Positions 1 to 7,517 of a DNA stretch of 64,000 nt are shown here, in pieces. The notes beneath the pieces were generated by a model. The model was not told the DNA's origin. It saw nothing but the letters and a program-made list of their open reading frames with translations, and searched no databases. The DNA is from Devosia neptuniae (GTDB lineage Bacteria > Pseudomonadota > Alphaproteobacteria > Rhizobiales > Devosiaceae), in the NCBI RefSeq assembly GCF_025452235.1, contig NZ_CP104965.1, forward strand, positions 1,856,501 to 1,920,500, read 5' to 3'. The position numbers were made by a program, and so were the translations under genes. Each line of letters opens with the position of its first letter. The stretch's first letter is position 1.

Positions 1-180
1 TTCTGGTGCCGCACGCTCGCGGGCGGCATCGGCGCTCAATTCGACTGGCTTGCCATCAGCCTGACCGGAGGCTTCGACGAGCAAGCCTGTGGCGGCAGGC
101 CGATCAGAAATGGGCAGGAGGAGGCGGCCTTGCTTCCGGGCGGGGACGCCTCCCAGACCAAGCTGGAGCCGTCGAGATGA
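1..180 (+). CDS. C-terminal end of an unidentified gene (partial)
   Basis: Frame 1 is open from the window edge to a TGA at 178-180 and gives 59 residues beginning FWCRTLAGGIGAQF. Its stop overlaps the next ATG in an ATGA arrangement (177-180). This is the usual sign of translational coupling and is the main reason for preferring this frame over the overlapping open frame 3. I do not recognise the family. Only the tail is present, so no function is proposed. Confidence 0.4.
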   Translation, partial: FWCRTLAGGIGAQFDWLAISLTGGFDEQACGGRPIRNGQEEAALLPGGDASQTKLEPSR

Positions 181-293
181 GTCCGATCAATCGCCGAGCT
201 CTGATCGCCGCCGGCGTTGCCACAGTTCTATTGCCCGCCCTGGCGAGGGCCCAACAGGGGGTGAACCGGCAAGCCAGAGGAGGACCGACATGA
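177..293 (+). pseudogene. Signal-peptide fragment, probably the detached N-terminus of the cyclophilin-like gene
   Basis: The ATG at 177 opens a 38-residue frame whose start (MSPINRRALIAAGVATVLLP, then ALARAQ) is a typical Sec or Tat-like signal peptide with an ALA-type cleavage site. The frame stops at 291-293, inside the start of the next gene. Adding one G to the GGGGG run at 257-261 would join it in frame to the cyclophilin-like domain at 290, through a short linker (GGEPASQRRTD). Relatives of that domain often carry such a leader. Either this is a frameshift or homopolymer error, or the two parts are now separate. Confidence 0.5.
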
Positions 294-637
294 AAATCAG
301 GATGAGGTTTGACGGTCGAACCATGATCGCCACCCTGTACGACAACCCGTCCGCACAGGACTTCTACTCGATGTTGCCGCTCGATCTCACGGTCGAGGAT
401 TTTGGGCACAACGAGAAAATAGTGCACTTGCCGCGAAAGCTCACCGAGGAAGGCAGCGGGCCGTTCGACAACGAACAGGCATATGACCTTTGTTACTACA
501 AGCCCTGGGGCAATCTGGCGCTGTTCTATGCCGATTACGAGCATCCCGGCCTGATCCGCCTCGGCCGCTTCGATGAAGGCTACGAGGCTCTCCACGTCAG
601 GGGCGAATTTCCAGTCCTTATCGAGGCGGTTCGATGA
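290..637 (+). CDS. Cyclophilin-like fold protein (TM1367/PF18050 type)
   Basis: The product has 115 residues and matches the small beta-rich cyclophilin-like family. Visible family features are the LYDNPSAQDFYSMLPLDLTV segment, the PRKLTEEG turn, and LCYYKPWGNLALFYADY followed by a GLIRLGRF strand. Proteins of this family have the cyclophilin barrel but are not shown to be active prolyl isomerases, and their role is unknown. The ATG at 290 has a good ribosome site (AGAGGAGGA at 276-284), so it can be translated as a cytoplasmic protein. A one-base change upstream would instead give it a signal peptide. The stop overlaps the next ATG (634) as ATGA. Confidence 0.8.
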   Translation: MKIRMRFDGRTMIATLYDNPSAQDFYSMLPLDLTVEDFGHNEKIVHLPRKLTEEGSGPFDNEQAYDLCYYKPWGNLALFYADYEHPGLIRLGRFDEGYEALHVRGEFPVLIEAVR

Positions 638-781
638 GCCAGGCCATGTTGGCTATCGCCGCGAGGATAGTTCAGCACTGCCATCGCAAACAGCTTTTGA
701 AGATCGCGGCAAGAGCTTGACGATCACGGCCTTGCCGACATTGGCCTCAGCAGAACACGGGGCGCGACAAGGGAGGAACCT
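634..781 (+). pseudogene. DUF1127 (YjiS-like) small protein, broken by a +1 frameshift
   Basis: The ATG at 634 overlaps the previous stop and encodes 28 residues (MSQAMLAIAARIVQHCHRKQ and so on) before a TGA at 718-720. One base out of phase, from about 710, the sequence reads ELDDHGLADIGLSRTR, the hallmark core of DUF1127 proteins. Removing one A from the AA at 711-712 would join the two halves. DUF1127 proteins are short, basic and common in alphaproteobacteria, where some influence phosphate or RNA homeostasis. Beyond about 781 the shifted frame runs on to 934 without recognisable family sequence and into the neighbouring ATPase gene. Real decay or a sequencing error cannot be separated here. 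Confidence 0.5.
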
Positions 782-915
782 TGCCCGGCCGGCCGGCGGC
801 AAGAAGGATTCGCATGCAGCCCCGAGGTCAGGTTGCGGCAGGACTGTTCGCAACAATGCGTCGGACTTAACCAGCCTGTTTGGCAATGGCATGACGAAAC
901 CGGCCGCCTGAGTCA

Positions 916-2043
916 TCAGACCACCGCAGGTTGAGCACTCGCGCTGGCCGGGGCGGAATTGCCCGCAGCCATGTCGGCATCGAGGCGCTTGCCGGTGACG
1001 CGGTCAAAGCCTTGCAAGGCCTGGGGCGGGAATGTCAGCCACACGGTTTCGCCTTCAAGGTTTTCGTCACCGGGTGGCAGGACGACGGACAGCTCGCGGC
1101 CGGCCAGGTTGCCATAGGCGACGCGGGAGCCGCCCAGTTCTTCCACGAGGTCGATCGTGACCGGCAATCCCTGGTTGGGCCGGGTGGAGAGCGTGATGCT
1201 TTCGGGGCGGATGCCGATGGTGAGCGGGGTGCCCTTGGCCAGTTTGGATTGGGCGATGGTGGCGTTGGCTGCAACACCATCAAGCGTTACGGCGCCATTC
1301 TCGCCAATGGTGGCGGGCAGCAGGTTCATTGCCGGCGAGCCCATGAAGCCGGCAACAAAAACCGAGGCGGGCTTGCGGTAAATCTCGGCGGGTGAGCCGA
1401 TCTGTTCGACACGGCCGGTATTCATGACGATGAGCGTATCGGCCAGCGTCATGGCTTCCACCTGATCGTGGGTGACGAAGATGGAAGTGGCTTTGAGGCG
1501 TTTGTGCAGGCGCTTGATCTCGATGCGCATCTGCACCCGCAACAAGGCATCAAGGTTGGAAAGCGGCTCGTCGAACAGGAAGACATCGGGTTCGCGCACA
1601 ATGGCGCGGCCCATGGCGACGCGCTGGCGCTGGCCACCCGAGAGCTGGGCGGGGCGGCGGTCGAGATACTCGGTGAGGTCGAGGATTTTGGCGGCCTGGT
1701 CGACGCGAAGATCGCGTTCGGCAGCGGGGAGTTTGGCGAGGCGGAGCGGATAGGCAATGTTCTGTCGCACACTCATGTGCGGGTAGAGGGCATAATTCTG
1801 GAACACCATGGCGCAGCCCCGATCGGCGGGCTCGATGTCGTTCATCACCGTGCCGCCAATGGCAATTGTGCCCGACGTAATATCCTCGAGCCCGGCAATC
1901 ATGCGCAGCAAGGTTGATTTGCCACAACCCGACGGGCCGACGATGACCACGAAATGACCGTCAGGCAGGGCCACGTCGATGCCGTGCAACACGGGCTTGC
2001 CATCATAGGTTTTCTTGACATTGGTGATCGTGACATCGGCCAT
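916..2043 (-). CDS. ABC importer ATPase, UgpC/MalK type
   Basis: This 375-residue cytoplasmic subunit powers the importer encoded upstream. It shows Walker A GPSGCGKST (about residues 36-44), the signature LSGGQRQRVAMGRA, Walker B VFLFDEPLSNLDA, the switch histidine in THDQVEA and a C-terminal TOBE/regulatory region typical of the CUT1 (UgpC, MalK, MsmK) group. Its ATG lies in a TGATG overlap with the stop of the phosphatase gene, so it is the last gene of a coupled operon running leftward from 6792. The Ugp-type substrate assignment is inferred from the phosphodiesterase and phosphatase neighbours, not from this subunit. Confidence 0.93.
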   Translation of the reverse strand: MADVTITNVKKTYDGKPVLHGIDVALPDGHFVVIVGPSGCGKSTLLRMIAGLEDITSGTIAIGGTVMNDIEPADRGCAMVFQNYALYPHMSVRQNIAYPLRLAKLPAAERDLRVDQAAKILDLTEYLDRRPAQLSGGQRQRVAMGRAIVREPDVFLFDEPLSNLDALLRVQMRIEIKRLHKRLKATSIFVTHDQVEAMTLADTLIVMNTGRVEQIGSPAEIYRKPASVFVAGFMGSPAMNLLPATIGENGAVTLDGVAANATIAQSKLAKGTPLTIGIRPESITLSTRPNQGLPVTIDLVEELGGSRVAYGNLAGRELSVVLPPGDENLEGETVWLTFPPQALQGFDRVTGKRLDADMAAGNSAPASASAQPAVV

Positions 2044-2780
2044 CAGAACTCTCCCAGAAGACGGTTGCGCAGGCGTTCGATCGTGACCTGGTCCAGTCCA
2101 ATCCGTTCCACATAAGCTGCGATCGAGCCGAACTCGGCCTGGATGAAAGCAAGGGTCGCCGCCATAGTGGCGGGCTCGGATGCCAGCAGGCGTTGAAAGC
2201 TGGCGGGGTCTGCCCCGCGAGCGACAGCGCCGGCGGTGATATCAGCGATGATCGGCGCGATGAGGTCGGCGGTCAGCGCATAATCCTCGACGATGAGCCC
2301 GGCTTCGACACCCGCGACGCCAAGCAGCAGGGCAGCGACGATGCCAGTGCGGTCCTTGCCGGCGGTGCAATGGAACAGCACGGCGCCGGGCGGCGCGTCT
2401 GCGATGATGCGCAGCACCTGGGCCAAAGCCGGCTGGCGCTGGGTGAGGGCGAGCTTGTAGAGCTCGAGCAGCACATCGCCCTCGCCCATCAGGCTGGGTG
2501 CCAGACCATCGAGCAGCGACACATTGTGGTAGACCACGGCGCCATGTCCGTTGAACGGGTTGGGCTGGTGGGTCAGCTCGTCGCCATGGCGCAGGTCGAT
2601 CACGGTGGTAATGCCGGAAGCCAGCATCGCCGCAACCCCGTCGCCATCGAGCCGGTGCAATGCGTCGGCGCGCAGGATGCGGCGCCATTGGGTCTGGCTG
2701 CCGGCAGCGGCATAGCCGCCCAGGTCGCGAACGTTATAGGTGCCCTTGATGGGCAGGTGACGAATTGGTGCAGATTGCAT
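2043..2780 (-). CDS. PF13350-type phosphatase (tyrosine/lipid phosphatase family), copy 1
   Basis: The 245-residue protein begins MQSAPIRHLPIKGTYNVRDL and carries the HCX5R loop HCTAGKDRTG. The N-terminal NVRDLGGY motif is typical of the MptpB/LipA group (Y_phosphatase3). Members hydrolyse phosphotyrosine, and some act on phosphoinositides. The start chosen is the ATG at 2780, because this codon overlaps the permease stop as TGATG; the open frame upstream lies inside the permease gene. No signal peptide is seen, so it should act in the cytoplasm. Its position between a permease and the ATPase of an importer suggests it dephosphorylates the imported compound or its product. That role is inferred. 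Confidence 0.88.
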   Translation of the reverse strand: MQSAPIRHLPIKGTYNVRDLGGYAAAGSQTQWRRILRADALHRLDGDGVAAMLASGITTVIDLRHGDELTHQPNPFNGHGAVVYHNVSLLDGLAPSLMGEGDVLLELYKLALTQRQPALAQVLRIIADAPPGAVLFHCTAGKDRTGIVAALLLGVAGVEAGLIVEDYALTADLIAPIIADITAGAVARGADPASFQRLLASEPATMAATLAFIQAEFGSIAAYVERIGLDQVTIERLRNRLLGEF

Positions 2781-3655
2781 CAGCGGATTCCGGATTTCAT
2801 GAAGGATTGGACGACCTGGCGCTGCAGGGCGACATAGATGACGAGGACAGGCAGGCTGGCCAGGGTGGACGCGGCCATGAGCGGTCCCCATTGGTTGCCT
2901 TCGGCGGTTATGAACATCTGGATGCCGATCTGGATGACGCTGTTCTCAGCGGTGCGGCTGAGCAGCAGCGGCCAGAAATATTCATTCCAAGTCGAGATGA
3001 AGATGAGGATGGCCAGGGAGGCGATGGTGCCGCGCAGATTGGGCACCAGCACTTCCCACAGAACCCGCCAATTGCTGGCCCCGTCCATGCGGGCCGCTTC
3101 GATGACTTCCCTGGGGAAGCCGCGCATGGCCTGGGCCAGCAGCATGATGGCGAGCGCCGCCGCGAGATTGGGTAGGATCAGTGCGAGCACGCTGTCGAGC
3201 AGGCCCATTTGCGCGATCAGCAGGTAATTGGGGATCATCACTACCTGGAACGGCACCAGCCAGGTCAGCGCGACGCCGGTATAGACCAGCTTGTCGAACG
3301 GGAACTTCCAGCGGGCGAAGGCGAAGGCGGCCAGAATGCCGGTCAGCAGTTGGAAGATGGTCGACACCGCCGAGAAGACCAGCGTGTTGACCAGCATGCG
3401 GGCGATCGGAATGGCGTCCACGGCCCGCGTGTAATTGTCGAGCGAGGGCTGCGTCGGCCACAGGCTGGTTTCGAACAGCGTATTGGCCGGGCGGAACGAA
3501 CTGACCAGCATCCAATAAACCGGAAACAGACAGAAGATCGACAACAGCACCATGAGCAGGTGACCTGCCGCCGTATTGAGACCGGACCGGTTCGAAATAC
3601 GTCGCAGCGTTGCGGGCCGGGCGCGGGCCGGACGGGCAAGGACATCAATTGTCAT
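2780..3655 (-). CDS. CUT1 ABC importer permease, UgpE/MalG type
   Basis: The 291-residue inner-membrane protein has about six hydrophobic segments and the EAA loop typical of binding-protein-dependent permeases (EVIEAARMDGASNWRVLWEV, then LVPNLRGT). It ends in the short C-terminus common to MalG-like subunits. It forms the translocation pore with the permease at 3645-4565, and the two genes overlap by 11 bases. Its stop overlaps the next ATG (TGATG at 2780). The order SBP, permease A, permease E, ATPase matches Ugp-like operons, except that a phosphatase gene is inserted before the ATPase. Confidence 0.92.
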   Translation of the reverse strand: MTIDVLARPARARPATLRRISNRSGLNTAAGHLLMVLLSIFCLFPVYWMLVSSFRPANTLFETSLWPTQPSLDNYTRAVDAIPIARMLVNTLVFSAVSTIFQLLTGILAAFAFARWKFPFDKLVYTGVALTWLVPFQVVMIPNYLLIAQMGLLDSVLALILPNLAAALAIMLLAQAMRGFPREVIEAARMDGASNWRVLWEVLVPNLRGTIASLAILIFISTWNEYFWPLLLSRTAENSVIQIGIQMFITAEGNQWGPLMAASTLASLPVLVIYVALQRQVVQSFMKSGIR

Positions 3656-4565
3656 GGAAGGAATACCTGTCGATCAGGCGGAACAGCACGAAGGCCAGCA
3701 CGCCGAAGCCGAGAAAAAGGATAACCGCCGAGGCCGAGCCCCAACCCACCGACATGGTGGAGAAGCCGAAATCCCAGAGCAGGTAATAGATATTGGTGGT
3801 GGCGCCGAGCGGGCCGCCGCCGGTCAACACATTGATATAGGTGAAGCTCCACTGCGCTCCGAGCAGGATGGTCATCACCACGAGAAACAGCACGGTGGAG
3901 CTGAGCAACGGCAAGCGCACGTCGCGGATGATTTCCCACTTGCCGGCGCCATCCATGCGGGCGGCCTCGATCAGCGTGGGATTGATATTGGCATTGGCGG
4001 CCGAGAGGATGAGGGTGGAAAAGCCCATCAGCTTCCAACCGGTGATGGCGATGACCGTCCAGATGGCGACGTCGGGGTCGGAGAGGAACTTCACCGGATC
4101 GAGCCCGACGCCCTTGATGGCCTGGTTGGCAAGGCCGTAGGCGGGATCGAGCAGCCAGCGCCAGACGGCAGCGGCGACAACCGGGGCGATGATCATCGGC
4201 ACGAAGATAATGGCGCGGTAGATATTGCGGCTCCGCTCCGGCAGGTCATGGGTATAGATGGCTATGGCCAGCGGGATCAGCACAGCGAGCGGCAGCAGGC
4301 CCAGGATGTAGACACCGGTATTGCGCAAGGCCTGCCAGAATTTGGGGAGGGCAAAGATGCGCTGATAATTCTCCCAGCCGACAAAGGTCTGGGGAGAATT
4401 GGGCAGCATGTTCCACTGGAAAAAGCTGAGGCGCACGGCGTCGACCAGCGGCCAATAGATCCACACGACCAGGGTGATCAGGGCCGGCGCCAGATAAAGC
4501 CAGGGGACCCAGCGCGCCTTGCTGATGCGTCGCAAACGGGTGGGGGCGTGGGCAGCAATGGCCAT
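3645..4565 (-). CDS. CUT1 ABC importer permease, UgpA/MalF type
   Basis: The 306-residue membrane protein starts MAIAAHAPTRLRRISKARWV and carries the EAA motif IEAARMDGAGKWEIIRDVRL near the middle of its C-terminal half. The ATG at 4565 is preferred because a strong ribosome site (GGAGGAG) lies just upstream; the longer frame would need a TTG start that overlaps that site. It pairs with the downstream permease. About 54 bases separate it from the SBP gene, and that gap holds a GC-rich inverted repeat (cggcccgcc..ggcgggcc, near 4590-4614) that may damp read-through. Confidence 0.92.
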   Translation of the reverse strand: MAIAAHAPTRLRRISKARWVPWLYLAPALITLVVWIYWPLVDAVRLSFFQWNMLPNSPQTFVGWENYQRIFALPKFWQALRNTGVYILGLLPLAVLIPLAIAIYTHDLPERSRNIYRAIIFVPMIIAPVVAAAVWRWLLDPAYGLANQAIKGVGLDPVKFLSDPDVAIWTVIAITGWKLMGFSTLILSAANANINPTLIEAARMDGAGKWEIIRDVRLPLLSSTVLFLVVMTILLGAQWSFTYINVLTGGGPLGATTNIYYLLWDFGFSTMSVGWGSASAVILFLGFGVLAFVLFRLIDRYSFHDN

Positions 4566-4619
4566 TTCGCGCTCCTCCAAAGAGAGTGAACGGCCCGCCC
4601 CGCTGGGCGGGCCAAAGGG

Positions 4620-5909
4620 TCAGGGCATCAGCGCCTGGGCATTGGCTTGGGCGTCAGCCAGGGTGGCCGCGACATCGGTGCCGCCGAACACCGACATTTC
4701 GACGGCGTCCATCATGGTCTTGCCGATCTGGCGGTAGTTCGGTCCCGGCATCGGATCCCAGGGTTCAAGACGATCCAGCTGCTCCAGATTTGGGGCAACC
4801 AGCGGATGCTCGGCAACCCAGCCGGCCAGGTATTTGGGATCGGTGACGATGGCCGGACGCAGCGGTAAATAGCCGATTTCCGAAGTGATGACGGTATAGC
4901 CATGCTCGGAGGTCAGGAACTTCATCAGCTCCCAGGCAGCGCGCTGCTTGAGCGGATCGGTGGTGTGGATGGTCAGGGCACTTCCCGAATTATTCGGGCG
5001 GGTTGGCTTGTCGCCGAAGCGGGGCATGGTGGACGAGCGCAGCTCGTAATTGCCGTTGGCCCCGGCCACCAGCGAGCCCTGGAGCGCGCTGGTCTGCAAA
5101 TACATGCCCAGACTGCCCGAGGCCATGGCATCGACGGCGCCGGCAGAGTCGTAGTTCTCATAGACGCCGGCGTCGTAGAGGTCGCGCAGCATGGTGACCG
5201 CCTCTACCGCTTCCGGCTCCGCGAATTTAAGCGTCTTGCGATCACGCGAAATCACTTCGCCATTGTTGGAGCGAACTACGCCCTGGAACAGCCAATCGAC
5301 CGCACCAGGACCGGTAATGCCCGCAGTAAAGCCTTCAGCGTCGGTTTTTTCCTCGATGGCAAGGGCGGCCAATTTGACGTCTGCCCAGGTCTTGGGCGGA
5401 TTTTCCGGATCAAGGCCCGCCGCGCGGAAGAGATCGGCATTGTAGAACAGCACCGGCGTCGAGAACGTATAGGCCAGCCCGTAGGTCTTGCCGTTCAAAA
5501 CACCCAGCTTGGTGCCGTTGGGATGCATGCCTTGCAGATGGGCCGCGATTTCGCCGGCGGGGACGATGTCCTCCAGCGCCTGGGCGCCGAAATTGGTCAC
5601 CGAGAAGTCGAGATCGCTGAACACGGTCTGGACCACGTCCACCGGCAGGCCGGCGGCAAGATCGGCCTGGATGCGGCTGCCATCGGCGCTGCTATAGGGC
5701 ACGCCGGTAACGGTCACATTGGGATTGGCCACCATGAATTCGTTGATCAGCTTCTGGGTGGCTTCAGCGCCCAGACCTGCGGCAGCGAGGTTGTAGTTGT
5801 AGAAGGTGATGGTGACTGGCTGCTCGATGCTGGGCGCCATGGTTTGGGCAAGCGCAGGAATGGCCGTGGAGAGTGCCAGCAAGCCGGCAAGGATACTTGT
5901 GCGGAGCAT
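4620..5909 (-). CDS. ABC importer solute-binding protein, family 1, copy 1
   Basis: The 429-residue precursor has a signal peptide (MLRTSILAGLLALSTAIPAL, cleaved after AQ) and the fold of CUT1 binding proteins (KTYGLAYTFSTPVLFYN, MASGSLGMYLQ, GYLPLRPAIV). It would capture the substrate in the periplasm. It is closely related along its whole length to the second SBP at 8312-9610; both share the ITFYNYNLA start and GPNYRQ near the end. The ligand cannot be read from the sequence. The neighbouring phosphodiesterase makes a glycerophosphodiester or similar phosphorylated compound plausible. The start is ATG with AGGAA upstream. Confidence 0.9.
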   Translation of the reverse strand: MLRTSILAGLLALSTAIPALAQTMAPSIEQPVTITFYNYNLAAAGLGAEATQKLINEFMVANPNVTVTGVPYSSADGSRIQADLAAGLPVDVVQTVFSDLDFSVTNFGAQALEDIVPAGEIAAHLQGMHPNGTKLGVLNGKTYGLAYTFSTPVLFYNADLFRAAGLDPENPPKTWADVKLAALAIEEKTDAEGFTAGITGPGAVDWLFQGVVRSNNGEVISRDRKTLKFAEPEAVEAVTMLRDLYDAGVYENYDSAGAVDAMASGSLGMYLQTSALQGSLVAGANGNYELRSSTMPRFGDKPTRPNNSGSALTIHTTDPLKQRAAWELMKFLTSEHGYTVITSEIGYLPLRPAIVTDPKYLAGWVAEHPLVAPNLEQLDRLEPWDPMPGPNYRQIGKTMMDAVEMSVFGGTDVAATLADAQANAQALMP

Positions 5910-5922
5910 GGTGTGGTTCCTG

Positions 5923-6792
5923 TCACTCAGCGGCGGCCGGAGCGGCCTCGTATTTCTTCAGCATCTCGGCCATGCCGGAAAAGCTGAAGCTGTGCAGTTC
6001 GCGGCGAGTAGCCGGCTGCGGAGCGAAGGTGATGGAAAGACCCGAGGGGCGGACCGTGCCGATGGCAAAGGCGGCGCCTTCGAGCATGCGCAAGCCTTCA
6101 TGCAGCCAGAGAACGTCGGTGGCGGCATGCTGGCCGATGCCGACCACGGCCGGGATGCCATACCAGTTGGAGACGCGGTCATAATGGATATGGCCTGACA
6201 GGATGCCGATGACGTTCTTCCCGGCAACGAGCTGACGCAGCGCCTCGGTATCGACATAGGACAGGGATTCCCACTCCATGCCCGGATCATGCGTATCGAG
6301 CGCCGGCGCATGGTGCATGACCAAGAGCTTGGGCAGCTCGGCGTGGTTCTCGATCTCGGCCCTGAGCCAATCGAGCTGGCCCGGCTCGAACGCGCCGCCA
6401 ACCTTGTTGGGCACGCTGGAGTCGAGGGTGATGACATGCACGCCGGCAATGACCTCGGCGTGGTCATAGGGGGCATCGACGTTGTCGGTGCGGCCGAGCA
6501 TGACCGGATAGAAGCCGTCGCGGCGGTCGTGATTGCCCAGGGCATAGAGGATGGGCATGTCGAGGCCGGATTCGGCAATGAGCGACTTGAGGTTTTCGTA
6601 GCTGCCCGCGTCGCCGCGATTGGTCAGATCGCCACTGGCGACGATGAATTTGGGTTGCGGCACCAGCGTCTTGATATCAGCCAGAATGGCACGCAGCGTC
6701 GTCGTGGTGTCGGAATAAAGATGATCATCCGGCACGGCCGGATTGCCGACATGCAGGTCAGTCAGATGGATGAAGGTGACGGGTTCGGACAC
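5923..6792 (-). CDS. GpdQ-like calcineurin-type phosphodiesterase, copy 1
   Basis: The 289-residue protein shows the full set of binuclear-metal motifs: D12-L-H14 in HLTDLHVGN, GDLTNRGD (about 54-61), GNHD (86-89), MHHAP and GHIHYDR. This is the class III cyclic-nucleotide/glycerophosphodiesterase (GpdQ) group. There is no signal peptide, so it should hydrolyse phosphodiesters after uptake. The start is taken as GTG at 6792 (VSEPVTFIHL), because AAGGAGAG lies at proper spacing; the longer frame lacks a good start. It is the first gene of the leftward operon and sits 13 bases before the SBP. Confidence 0.9.
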   Translation of the reverse strand: MSEPVTFIHLTDLHVGNPAVPDDHLYSDTTTTLRAILADIKTLVPQPKFIVASGDLTNRGDAGSYENLKSLIAESGLDMPILYALGNHDRRDGFYPVMLGRTDNVDAPYDHAEVIAGVHVITLDSSVPNKVGGAFEPGQLDWLRAEIENHAELPKLLVMHHAPALDTHDPGMEWESLSYVDTEALRQLVAGKNVIGILSGHIHYDRVSNWYGIPAVVGIGQHAATDVLWLHEGLRMLEGAAFAIGTVRPSGLSITFAPQPATRRELHSFSFSGMAEMLKKYEAAPAAAE

Positions 6793-6840
6793 GAGCGCTC
6801 TCCTTGCTCTGGCGGGGGCCAAAACGGCAAAGTCCCACTG

Positions 6841-6870
6841 TAACTATTTGTTTCGCCATAGTTTTTTCAA
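6841..6870 (-). promoter_or_regulatory. Candidate promoter of the leftward phosphodiesterase/importer operon
   Basis: Read leftward there is TTGAAA (6870-6865), an 18-base spacer and TAGTTA (6846-6841), about 50 bases before the GTG start. An inverted repeat AACTAT/ATAGTT spans 6842-6863 and overlaps the promoter. The assignment is by eye only. Confidence 0.45.
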
Positions 6871-6920
6871 AAACGTCTTGTGCGGCGACATGGACAGGGT
6901 TATCGTCCCTGCATGACAGG

Positions 6921-6938
6921 TGAATGAAGGTTCATTCA
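6921..6938. promoter_or_regulatory. Perfect 8+2+8 palindrome, likely TetR operator
   Basis: TGAATGAAGGTTCATTCA has two perfect 8-base arms with a GG spacer. It ends four bases before the ATG of the divergent TetR gene and lies in the 150-base shared control region. TetR-family repressors commonly bind such palindromes, and TGAATGA/TCATTCA half-sites are known for fatty-acid-type TetR proteins. It occupies the place where the ribosome site would be, so binding should directly limit the regulator's own expression. Confidence 0.7.
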
Positions 6939-6942
6939 GTTT

Positions 6943-7512
6943 ATGGATATTGTCCTCGACAAGCGTGAGCGCATCCTGGCGGCGGCCGCCCGGCTCATTG
7001 TCCGCAACGGCTTGCAATGTTCCATGGCCGCCATTGCCGAAGAGGCAAATGTGGCCACCGGCTCGCTCTACAATTACTTCGACTCCAAGGAAGCTCTGGT
7101 GCTGGGCGTTTATACGCGTGTCACCGAATTGATGACCGAGCGCCTGGTGACCCCACCTGATCCGGCTAGCGGCGGAGAAGAGCCGATACGCCGCTATATC
7201 GAGAACTATATTGACTTCATCTGGGAGGACGCCGATCGCGCGGTTCTGTTCGACTATCTCGACAATAACCCGCTCATCACGCTGAGCGATGCCAGAACCA
7301 TTTTCGGCGCCTTTGTCGAGCACGGCATTGCCATGATCGAGACGGCGCAGGCAGCCGGATTGGTTCGCGCCGGGCCCGCCACCATGATCACGAGCTTTGT
7401 GCGCGGCTCCATCCGCAATACGCTCAAGCGTCGGCGCATGACCGAGACCACGCTGAGCGCCGCCGACCGGCAATTGGTGGCGGATATGTGCTGGGCCGCC
7501 ATCGCCGCTTGA
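6943..7512 (+). CDS. TetR/AcrR family regulator of the phosphodiester cassette
   Basis: The 189-residue protein has an N-terminal TetR helix-turn-helix (RERILAAAARLIVRNGLQ, then VATGSLYNYFDSKEALVLGV) followed by a ligand-binding C-terminal part. It is transcribed away from the phosphodiesterase/importer operon, with a perfect palindrome just before its start codon. Autoregulation and control of the divergent operon are therefore likely. Its stop lies five bases from the convergent stop of the second phosphatase gene. The ligand is unknown. Confidence 0.9.
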   Translation: MDIVLDKRERILAAAARLIVRNGLQCSMAAIAEEANVATGSLYNYFDSKEALVLGVYTRVTELMTERLVTPPDPASGGEEPIRRYIENYIDFIWEDADRAVLFDYLDNNPLITLSDARTIFGAFVEHGIAMIETAQAAGLVRAGPATMITSFVRGSIRNTLKRRRMTETTLSAADRQLVADMCWAAIAA

Positions 7513-7517
7513 GCCGG

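Noticed and set aside
638..911. Open frames on both strands between the cyclophilin-like and ATPase genes
   Set aside because: Neither has a ribosome site or family features. The plus strand is better explained by a frameshifted DUF1127 gene.
6890..6919. Possible Pho box (CTGTCAT and CTGTCCAT half-sites, minus strand) before the phosphodiesterase operon
   Set aside because: The half-sites are spaced 22 bases with a poor middle repeat, so the match to the CTGTCAT-N4-CTGTCAT consensus is weak. A PhoB binding test would settle it.
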